From assembly GCA_016706685.1 (NCBI GenBank), contig JADJJE010000005.1, positions 124,001 to 188,000 of the forward strand: a DNA stretch of 64,000 nt. Direction: 5' to 3'. How positions within the stretch are numbered: the stretch's first letter is position 1; every line of letters begins with the position of its first letter. The position numbers and the translations under genes were made by a program. Shown piece after piece: positions 56,078-62,770 of this stretch. This DNA comes from Sandaracinaceae bacterium. Lineage in GTDB: Bacteria > Myxococcota_A > Polyangia > Polyangiales > Houyiibacteriaceae. The notes beneath the pieces were generated by a model. That model saw nothing but the letters and a program-made list of their open reading frames with translations, was not told the DNA's origin and did not search any database.

Positions 56078-56521
56078 ATGGAGATCGACAAGAGCCAAGC
56101 CATCGCCATCGCCGCCTTCGCTCGCTTCGACGGGGACGTGACCGACCCCTTGCTGCGCGGCGTGAGCGCGGCCTACTGCTTGATCGCCTGCGCGGACGGC
56201 GACCTGGACGACGCCGAGCTACGCGAGTACGTGCGCCTGGCCGAGAGCGACGCCCGCTTCGAGAAGGTGGACCAGAGCAAGTTGGCGCAGGCCCTGCGCA
56301 CCTTCGCCGAGGCGCTTCAGACCGACTTGCAGGTGGGCCGCACGCGGGCGCTCGAGCTGGTGCGCGAGGTGGGCAAGGACGCCGCCACGCGCACGCTGCT
56401 GCTGGATGCGGCCAAGCTGGCCATGCAGGCCAACGCGAACGTCACGCGCAGCGAGATCGGCGCGCTGCGCGACCTGTGCATGGCGCTGGGGGTCAACCCG
56501 CGCGATCATCTCCCCGACTGA
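56078..56521 (+). CDS. TerB-like helical protein
   Basis: A 147-aa all-helical protein whose core (SAAYCLIACADGDLDDAELREYVRLAESDARFEKVD) has the acidic pattern of the TerB/tellurite-resistance domain, ending IGALRDLCMALGVNP. Such proteins are widespread, and few have a known role. The ATG at 56078 is preferred to one at 56060. It lies 29 bp past purL and converges with tdk, overlapping it by 29 bp. Confidence 0.7.
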   Translation: MEIDKSQAIAIAAFARFDGDVTDPLLRGVSAAYCLIACADGDLDDAELREYVRLAESDARFEKVDQSKLAQALRTFAEALQTDLQVGRTRALELVREVGKDAATRTLLLDAAKLAMQANANVTRSEIGALRDLCMALGVNPRDHLPD

Positions 56522-57116
56522 CGGGAGCCGCGCCCGGGGCATAGCCCTGCACCTCGGCCAGCCCGAACTCCTTGCGGCTCATGGCCACGTAGTGGTGGCC
56601 CACGTCGATCTGTGCACCCTCGAGCACCCGCGCGCCCGTGCCGTCCAAGCGCGCGTTGAAGGTGGCCTTGCGGCCCGTGTGGCAGATGGTCTTGATCTCC
56701 TCGAGCCGGTCCGCCCAGGCCAGCAGGTACTGGCTGCCCTCGAAGGGCTCACCACGAAAGTCCGTGCGCAGGCCGTAGCAGAGCACGGGCACGTCCAGCT
56801 CGTCGGCGACCAGGGTCAGCTGCAACACCTGCGTCTTGCTCAGGAACTGCGCCTCGTCCACCAGCACGCAGTGCAGCGGCTGCTGCGCCACGTCGTCGCG
56901 CACGCTGGCGAAGAGATCCGCGTCGCGCTCGAACACACGTGCGTCGGCCTGGAGCCCGATGCGGGACGTGATCTTGCCCTCGCCGTAGCGCCCGTCGATG
57001 CGCGGCGCGAAGAGCAGGCAGCGCATGCCCCGCTCCTGGTAGTTGTGCGCCGACTGCAGCAGCGTGGTGCTCTTCCCGGCGTTCATCGCGGAGTAGTAGA
57101 AGTAGAGGCTGGCCAT
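56493..57116 (-). CDS. tdk: Thymidine kinase, type II
   Basis: A 207-aa deoxythymidine salvage enzyme. Walker A is FYYSAMNAGKSTTLLQSAHNYQERGM, and the lasso/Mg block is CVLVDEAQFLSKTQVLQL. PVLCYGLRTDFRGEPFEGSQYLLAWAD is typical of TK1-like kinases. The structural zinc site is not conserved: where relatives have CxxCGRKA and CRKxY or CRKHY, this protein reads ICHTGRKA and MSRKEF. Function is probably retained. Confidence 0.9.
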   Translation of the reverse strand: MASLYFYYSAMNAGKSTTLLQSAHNYQERGMRCLLFAPRIDGRYGEGKITSRIGLQADARVFERDADLFASVRDDVAQQPLHCVLVDEAQFLSKTQVLQLTLVADELDVPVLCYGLRTDFRGEPFEGSQYLLAWADRLEEIKTICHTGRKATFNARLDGTGARVLEGAQIDVGHHYVAMSRKEFGLAEVQGYAPGAAPVSRGDDRAG

Positions 57117-57141
57117 GGGCGCCTGAGGTTACACTGCACCC

Positions 57142-57864
57142 ATGAGCCGTCGACCCCCACTCACCCTCACGCCTGCAACGTCTCTCGCGAGCCTCTGGCT
57201 CACGCTCCTGCCGGCCGCCATGGGCTGCGGCGGTGGTGGCGGCGACAACACGCCCGCCGACCAGGGTCCACGCCCCGATCGGGGTGTCCCGGCAGAATGC
57301 GACTACGTGCACGACAGCGCCCTCTCGCAGGGTGAGCCGGCCGCGCTCGCGGGCACCACCGAGGCGCACAACGTCTGGCGGCACCGCGTGGGCCTCGACC
57401 CGCTCGAGTGGGACGACGGCATCGCCGACCACGCGCAGGACTGGGCCGACCACCTGGCCGCCACCAACAACTGCGGGCTCGAGCACAGCAGCAACGCGGA
57501 CCGCGCCAACATCGCGGGCTTCAGCAGCCTGGGACAGAACCTGGCCGGCAGCACCGGCGGACTGAGCGGCGTGGGCGCCACCACCAACTGGGCCAGCGAG
57601 CGCAGCGAGTACGACTTCGGCACGCCCGTCACGCAGGGCAACTTCGGGGCCTTCGGGCACTACACGCAGATCGTCTGGGCCGACACCACCGCGCTCGGCT
57701 GCGGCGTGGCCACCTGCGGCGGGGCCACCGTGGTGGTCTGCGAGTACGGCACCGCGGGCAACTTCCTGGGCGAGACGCCGTACGGCGAGGCTACCGGGGA
57801 GTGCCTGGACCTCGACAACGACGACATCCTGCAGGGCGACGACGCGGACGACACCGCGCGCTGA
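57142..57864 (+). CDS. CAP-domain (SCP/PR-1) secreted lipoprotein
   Basis: A 240-aa protein with a signal (LASLWLTLLPAAMGC, lipobox-like) and a Gly/Asp-rich linker, then a CAP domain: TEAHNVWRHRVGLDPLEWDDGIADHAQDWADHLA, CGLEHSS, GQNLAGS, FGHYTQIVWADTTALGCGVA and VVVCEYGTAGNFLGETPY. The His/Glu residues of the CAP cavity are present. CAP proteins bind lipids or act as secreted proteases in a few cases; no role can be named here. Confidence 0.85.
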   Translation: MSRRPPLTLTPATSLASLWLTLLPAAMGCGGGGGDNTPADQGPRPDRGVPAECDYVHDSALSQGEPAALAGTTEAHNVWRHRVGLDPLEWDDGIADHAQDWADHLAATNNCGLEHSSNADRANIAGFSSLGQNLAGSTGGLSGVGATTNWASERSEYDFGTPVTQGNFGAFGHYTQIVWADTTALGCGVATCGGATVVVCEYGTAGNFLGETPYGEATGECLDLDNDDILQGDDADDTAR

Positions 57865-57883
57865 GTCGTGCGGTGAGTGCTGG

Positions 57884-58159
57884 CTATCGGCGTGTGTATC
57901 GGTCCAACCAAGCGAGGATGCGGCTCGCTGCACGGTCGTCGATCCCGGTGATGCGTTTGACCCGATCGTATGCGCGGAGCAGCATCTTGTCTGCCCAGAT
58001 CAGCCCGCGTTTCGTGCGGCTGTCACCAGGGCGAGCGCGGTACTCGGTGGACCTGACGCGAACGGGCTCGCCCTCCGTGAAGTAGTAGAGCGCGATCGAG
58101 CGGCGCGTCTCGTGCTCGGGGCACGCGTACGGATCAGGGTGGCCGTGAAAGGTGTCGAC
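57884..58159 (-). pseudogene. C-terminal remnant of a 2OG-Fe(II) oxygenase-like gene, cut by an IS
   Basis: About 90 residues in frame (VDTFHGHPDPYACPEHETRRSIALYYFTEGEPVRVRSTEYRARPGD and a basic helical tail) look like the end of a 2-oxoglutarate/Fe(II) hydroxylase: the HGHPDPxxCP-R-S-ALYYxT pattern is familiar from that group. The frame runs into the IS630 terminal repeat at 58160, where a chance ATG opens. The N-terminal half, with the HxD ligands, is not found on the other side of the insertions. Confidence 0.6.
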
Positions 58160-58236
58160 TAGTACCGCCGCCCGGAAATCCGATCCGAGTTTGCGCATGA
58201 CGGAAATAGAAGTGTGCGGTGGGGGGTTCAGGGGCG

Positions 58237-59333
58237 ATGAGTCGTGGGCCGAAGGCGCGGACAACGTTCATCCCTTTGCTTGAGCGTCATCGCGTTCGTG
58301 AGCTGGCCTCGAGCCGGACGGCGCCTTTCGAGGCTGTCCGACGGGCACGCATGATCCTCTCACTGGCAGCAGGCGTAGGCACCACCGAGACCGCGCGGGC
58401 GTTGGGCACGTGCGACCGCTCGGTCAGGAAGTGGCGGGCGCGCTGGGAGCAGGCCCCTGTCGTCGAGTCTCTTCGCGACGGCGACCGTCCGGGTCGACCG
58501 CGCGTGATCGTGGCGGAGACGCGCTGCACCGTGCTCCAGCTCGCATGCGACAAGCCCGACAAGCTGCTCACTCCCTTCCGCGACACCTGGACACAGGGCG
58601 CGCTATCGATGGCTCTCACGTTGCGCACGGGGTCGCAATCAGCCGTAGCTCAGTTCAGCGGATCTTGAGCGCGAAGGGGCTCAAGCCTCATCGCGTGCGG
58701 CAATGGCTCCACAGCCCCGACCCGTGTTTCCGCGAGAAGGTGGCGCGCATCTGCGACCTGTACCGCAACCCGCCTGCCGACGCCGTCGTGCTCTGCATCG
58801 ACGAGAAGCCTTTGCAGACGCTGGAGCGCCGGTTCCCAACGACGGTCGGACCGGACGGTGTCGTTCGGCGCGACTTCGAGTACGTGCGACATGGCGTCGG
58901 ACACCTGCTCGCGGCGCTGAACGTCGTGACGGGAGAGGTCACCACCGAGGTGGTGGACAAGCGCGACGCCGCGACCCTGACGCGCTTCATGCAGGCCGTG
59001 GCGCGACGCTATCGAGGCAAGCGCGTGATCGTCGTGGGACAACCTGAACATCCATCACGAGGGCAAGGATGACCGCTGGGAGCGCTTCAACGCAGACCGC
59101 AGCACCCCTTCGAGTTCGTGCACACGCCGGTGCACGCCTCGTGGGTCAACCAGGTCGAGCTCTGGTTCTCCATCCTCCAACGTCGCGTGATCCGTCACGG
59201 TTCCTTCGAGCACCAAGGTCGCATCAAGCAGGAGGTCGAGGCCTTCGCTCGCTACTGGAACCTCTACGAGCGCAAGCCCTTCCGGTGGACGTTCGATGGC
59301 TGCTTTGAACAGCCCCTGCTTCGTGCGGCATGA
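58237..59333 (+). pseudogene. IS630-family transposase, multiple frameshifts
   Basis: The three reading frames give one IS630 transposase in order. The N-terminal helix-turn-helix part is ARTTFIPLLERHRVRELASS ... CDRSVRKWRARWEQ. After a break near 58635 follows GVAISRSSVQRILSAKGLKPHRVRQW and the first catalytic Asp in CIDEKPLQTLERR. After another near 59035 come the NLNIHHEGKDDRW segment and, past a third near 59100, HASWVNQVELWFSILQRRVIRHG with the catalytic Glu. At least three shifts make it inactive as read, unless they are assembly errors. Confidence 0.85.
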
Positions 59334-59342
59334 TGCGGCGCC

Positions 59343-59641
59343 ATGCCGAAATTCGCCGCTGAGCCCTACGACGTCGAAGGAACCCACTCGTTCTTCCACA
59401 GCCGCAAAGGCTTCCAGCACCTTCGCGCACGCCGACGCGGTGAGTTCCTCACCGTCGTCTCGGGCCCAGAGCGCGACGCCATCAACCACTTCAGCCTGCG
59501 GCGCGTAACCAAGCAGTGGTGGGAACCGAGGTACCCACCTCCGCCGGCCGCTGGGAGCAGGTCGGCCTCCGCGCCAACCGCATGGAAATCTTCAGTGCCC
59601 TGCTCACCGACTACCCTTGGCTACTCGCTCCCCGCGAGTGA
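59343..59641 (+). pseudogene. Passenger gene of the IS630 element, frameshifted
   Basis: A small frame begins at ATG 59343 (MPKFAAEPYDVEGTHSFFHS) and reads through INHFSLRRVTKQWW; a shift near 59520 moves it to a frame ending RMEIFSALLTDYPWLLAPRE with a stop at 59639-59641, touching the right terminal repeat. Restored, it would be about 100 aa. I do not recognise a family. Its placement wholly inside the element, with the stop at the repeat, suggests that it travels with it. Confidence 0.5.
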
Positions 59642-59733
59642 AACTCGGAGCGAACTTCCGATCCGCGGTACTAGACCTGCCCCGAATTTGTGGACACCCC
59701 GTTTATCGCGATGATGCGCAGGAGGAGTCCCAA

Positions 59734-60030
59734 GTGACGAAGAGAAAAAAGAGAACCTTCACCACCGAGTTCAAGCAGGACGCGGTCCGGATATTCGAGT
59801 CCGGGGAGAGGACGATCGCGGAGGTCTCGCGGAGCCTGGACGTGGCCCCGTCAGTGCTGCGGAGCTGGGTCAAGCAGCAGGCGGTGGACGCGGGCAAGGG
59901 GACACCGGGTGCCCTGACCACGACCGAGCGTGACGAACTCACAAAGCTGCGACGCGAGGTTCGGCAGCTCAGAGAGGACCGCGAGATTCTAAAAAAAGCG
60001 GCAACCTTCTTCGCGAAGGAAAGGGGATGA
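59734..60030 (+). CDS. IS3-family OrfA
   Basis: A 98-aa DNA-binding protein: KKRTFTTEFKQDAVRIFESGERTIAEVSRSLDVAPSVLRSWVKQ is the helix-turn-helix, and LTKLRREVRQLREDREILKKAATFFAKERG is the leucine-zipper region of IS3 OrfA. The GTG at 59734 has an AGGAGGAG box upstream. The run of seven A at 59991-59997, within EILKK, is a -1 slippage site leading into the orfB frame. Confidence 0.87.
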   Translation: MTKRKKRTFTTEFKQDAVRIFESGERTIAEVSRSLDVAPSVLRSWVKQQAVDAGKGTPGALTTTERDELTKLRREVRQLREDREILKKAATFFAKERG

Positions 60031-60905
60031 GATTCAAGTTCATCCTCGCGGAGAAGGGCAATCACTCGGTCACGGCACTCTGCCGGGTCATGCAGGTCGC
60101 GATGTCTGGGTACTACGCCTGGGTGCACCGTCCGGAGAGCGCTCGAGCCAAGGCGGACCACCTCTTGCGGGCCAAGGTGCGGGTCTCGCATGCAACCAGC
60201 CGCCGCACGTACGGCAGCCCGCGCGTGCATGCCGACCTCCAGGCCGAGGGCTTCACCGTGAGCCGCAACAAGGTCGCGCGCCTCATGCGCGAGGAAGGCC
60301 TACAGGGATGCGTCAAGAAGGCCTTCCGCAAGACCACCGACTCCAACCACGACCTCGCGATTGCGCCCAACACGCTGGACCGCCAGTTCGAGGTGGCCGC
60401 GCCCAACACCGCGTGGGTCACGGACATCACGTTCGTGTGGACCTGGGAGGGATGGATGTACTTGGCGGTCATCGTCGACCTCTTCTCGCGCCGTGTCGTG
60501 GGGTGGGCTGCCGCTGACCACATGCGCACAGAGCTGGTCACCAGCGCGCTGCAGATGGCCCTGGGCAGGCGCTGCCCGGACGACGGGCTACTCCACCACT
60601 CGGACCGCGGCAGCCAGTACGCCAGCGGCGACTACCGCAAGCAGCTGCGCGACAACGGCATCGTCTGCAGCATGAGCCGCAAGGCCAACTGCTGGGACAA
60701 CGCCGTCGCCGAGAGCTTCTTCGCCACCATCAAGAAGGAGCTCATCCACCGCCGTCCCTGGACGACGCGCGCCGCGGTGCGCGATGCCATCGCAAACTAC
60801 ATCGAGATATTCTACAACCCGCAGCGACGGCACTCGGCGCTCGGCTACCTAAGCCCCGCCGAGTTCGAGCGGCGCGAGCAGCCCATGGTCATTCTGGCAG
60901 CGTAA
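60027..60905 (+). CDS. IS3-family OrfB transposase (DDE integrase core)
   Basis: A 292-aa transposase. An N-terminal HTH_21 segment (YGSPRVHADLQAEGFTVSRNKVARLMREEGLQG) precedes the rve core. The catalytic residues are Asp in WVTDITFVW, Asp in LLHHSDRGSQYAS, and Glu in NAVAESFFATIKKEL. Its start overlaps the end of orfA by 4 bp in the -1 frame, and that frame is open back to the A-rich slip site, so an OrfAB fusion can be made. Confidence 0.9.
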   Translation: MRFKFILAEKGNHSVTALCRVMQVAMSGYYAWVHRPESARAKADHLLRAKVRVSHATSRRTYGSPRVHADLQAEGFTVSRNKVARLMREEGLQGCVKKAFRKTTDSNHDLAIAPNTLDRQFEVAAPNTAWVTDITFVWTWEGWMYLAVIVDLFSRRVVGWAAADHMRTELVTSALQMALGRRCPDDGLLHHSDRGSQYASGDYRKQLRDNGIVCSMSRKANCWDNAVAESFFATIKKELIHRRPWTTRAAVRDAIANYIEIFYNPQRRHSALGYLSPAEFERREQPMVILAA

Positions 60906-60938
60906 GAAAACCGTCCACGAATTCGGTTCAATTCCAAC

Positions 60939-61067
60939 TTCGCGGGTGCGTGGTCCATCGGCTTCCGTGAGAGCGTGCGCTATGGGTTCGGCGTGGTGGG
61001 CGTCACGGTGCGTGCCTGGGCCAGTCGGCGGGGCGCCCTCGACGACGAACGCTTCAGAACACGGTAG
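60939..61067 (+). pseudogene. Possible gene 3' end truncated by the IS3 element
   Basis: The frame from 60939 to the stop at 61065-61067 encodes FAGAWSIGFRESVRYGFGVVGVTVRAWASRRGALDDERFRTR, with coding-like codon use in a GC-rich style. It begins right at the right end of the IS3 element and has no start of its own. The family is not recognised. It may be a chance frame. Confidence 0.3.
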
Positions 61068-61123
61068 GAAAGATTGGTCATCGCGCCGCGTGTCGCGGCC
61101 AATAGGGGCTTGGCGGCTGGCTG

Positions 61124-61144
61124 CTATTGACCTACAGTCAATAG
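61124..61144. promoter_or_regulatory. Perfect palindrome, candidate operator of the GMC gene
   Basis: Two perfect 8-base arms, CTATTGAC (61124-61131) and GTCAATAG (61137-61144), flank the spacer CTACA. The palindrome ends 7 bp before the start codon, so a bound dimer would block transcription or translation. Its form suits a TetR-family repressor; none is encoded nearby. Binding is inference. Confidence 0.55.
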
Positions 61145-61151
61145 CACTCGC

Positions 61152-62750
61152 ATGACCTACGACTACATCATCATCGGCTCCGGGTTCGGGGGCAGCGTCT
61201 CGGCACATCGGCTCACGGAGAAGGGCTACCGCGTGCTGGTGCTGGAGAAGGGCAAGCGCTTCGGCAAGGCCGACTTCCCCAAGGACAACCGCGACCTGAA
61301 GCGCTGGATGTGGAAGCCCTCGGCGGGCCTGCACGGCATCTTCCAGATGTCGTTCTTCGACCACGTCACCGTGATGCACGGCGTGGGCGTGGGCGGTGGA
61401 TCGCTGACCTATGCGAACACGCTGCCCACCCCGCAGACGGCGTTCTTCGAGAGCAAGAGCTGGGCGCACTTGGCCAACTGGAAGCAGGAGCTGGCCCCGC
61501 ACTACGCCACCGCCAAGCGCATGCTGGGCGCCACGCGCTACCCGCTGGTCACGTACCAGGACACCATCATCGAGCAGATCGCGAAGGACATCGGGCGCGA
61601 GGACCACTACGGCCCCACCGAAGTGGCCGTGTACTTCGGCGAGCCGGGTAAGAAGAGCGCGGACCCGTACTTCGATGGCCAGGGGCCCGACCGGGTGGGC
61701 TGCACGCAGTGCGGCGCGTGCATGACGGGCTGCCGCGTGGGCGCGAAGAACACGCTGGACCAGAACTACCTCTACCTGGCCGAGAAGGCCGGCGCCGTGG
61801 TCATGCCGGAGCGCGAGGTGATGGCCGTGCGCCCAAAGGCCGGCGGCGGCTATCGCGTGGAGACCAAGCCGTCGATCACCAAGGGCCCCGACGAGGTGTT
61901 CGAGGCGGCCAACGTGATCTTCTCGGGTGGCGTGATGGGCACCATCCCGCTGCTGCTGAAGATGAAGGAGGACCCGAAGGGCCTGCCCAAGCTGTCCAAC
62001 CGCCTGGGCGCCTCCGTGCGCACCAACAGCGAGGCGCTCTTCGGCGTGGTGGCGCCGGATCTCGACGGCAACATGGCCGAGGGCATCGCCATCACGTCCA
62101 TCCTGCACACGGACGACCACAGCCACATCGAGCCGGTGCGCTACGGCCACGGCAGCGACTTCTTCCGCTGGATGGTGCTGCCGCACGCGCCGGGCAAGAA
62201 CTTCGTGGCGCGCCTGGGCGGTGCGGTGAAGCAGTTTGCGCAGCGCCCCGGCTTCGTGAAGCGCGCCTACAGCATCCCGCGGGAAGAGTTCGCCGAGAAG
62301 ACGGCCACGCTGCTGTTCATGCGCACGCTCGACGGCACGCTGTCGCTCAAGTTCGGGCGCAGCGCGCTCAACGGCTTCACGCGCCAGCTGGTGAGCGTGC
62401 TGGACGACCCGAAGGACGCCCCGCAGGCGTTCATGGAAGACGCCACCGACCTCGCGCGGCGCTTCGCCGAGAAGGTGCAGGGCATCGCGGTCAGCATGGT
62501 GAGCGAGACGCTCTTCGGCTCACCGTCCACGGCGCACATCCTGGGCGGCGCGTGCATGGGCCGCTCCGCGAGCGAGGGCGTGATCGACGCGCAGCACCGC
62601 GTGTTCGGCTACGACGGCCTCTACGTCATCGATGGCTCGGCGGTGTCGGCCAACCCCGGCGTGAACCCATCGCTCACCATCACGGCGCTGGCCGAGCGCG
62701 CCATGAGCTTCATCGCGGCTCGTGGCGAGGCCTCTGCCGCCGCCGAGTGA
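61152..62750 (+). CDS. GMC oxidoreductase, cholesterol oxidase/dehydrogenase-like
   Basis: A 532-aa FAD enzyme. The FAD loop is YIIIGSGFGGSVSAHRLTEKGY, the GMC signature region is VMHGVGVGGGSLTYANTLPTP, and the C-terminal block HILGGACMGRSASEGVIDAQHRVFGYDGLYVIDGSAVSANPGVNPSLTITALAERA has the catalytic His/Asn area. A four-Cys segment CTQCGACMTGC is also found in related cholesterol dehydrogenase-like proteins. There is no signal peptide. It should oxidise a sterol or other alcohol; the real substrate is unknown. A perfect palindrome precedes the gene, and a hybrid kinase gene converges on it. Confidence 0.85.
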   Translation: MTYDYIIIGSGFGGSVSAHRLTEKGYRVLVLEKGKRFGKADFPKDNRDLKRWMWKPSAGLHGIFQMSFFDHVTVMHGVGVGGGSLTYANTLPTPQTAFFESKSWAHLANWKQELAPHYATAKRMLGATRYPLVTYQDTIIEQIAKDIGREDHYGPTEVAVYFGEPGKKSADPYFDGQGPDRVGCTQCGACMTGCRVGAKNTLDQNYLYLAEKAGAVVMPEREVMAVRPKAGGGYRVETKPSITKGPDEVFEAANVIFSGGVMGTIPLLLKMKEDPKGLPKLSNRLGASVRTNSEALFGVVAPDLDGNMAEGIAITSILHTDDHSHIEPVRYGHGSDFFRWMVLPHAPGKNFVARLGGAVKQFAQRPGFVKRAYSIPREEFAEKTATLLFMRTLDGTLSLKFGRSALNGFTRQLVSVLDDPKDAPQAFMEDATDLARRFAEKVQGIAVSMVSETLFGSPSTAHILGGACMGRSASEGVIDAQHRVFGYDGLYVIDGSAVSANPGVNPSLTITALAERAMSFIAARGEASAAAE

Positions 62751-62770
62751 GGCGTGAGCCGCGCTGGTCG

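Larger units (their letters stand above)
58160..59673 (+). mobile_element. Decayed IS630-family insertion sequence
   Basis: The element has 33-bp terminal inverted repeats (58160-58192 and 59641-59673) matching at 27 of 33 positions, each beginning with TA, as expected of IS630/Tc1 elements that target and duplicate TA. Inside are a frameshifted transposase gene and a small passenger frame. Its left end interrupts an oxygenase gene, and its right end is 4 bp from an IS3 element. Confidence 0.85.
59678..60930 (+). mobile_element. IS3-family insertion sequence, apparently intact
   Basis: A 1253-bp element bounded by inverted ends: TGCCCCGAATTTGTGGAC at 59678-59695 and, inverted, GTCCACGAATTCGGTTCA at 60913-60930 (13 or more of 18 match). 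It contains two overlapping genes, orfA and orfB, with complete frames. No short direct repeat is evident at the flanks, perhaps because a deletion or the abutting IS630 removed one. Only four bases separate it from the IS630 end. Confidence 0.82.
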
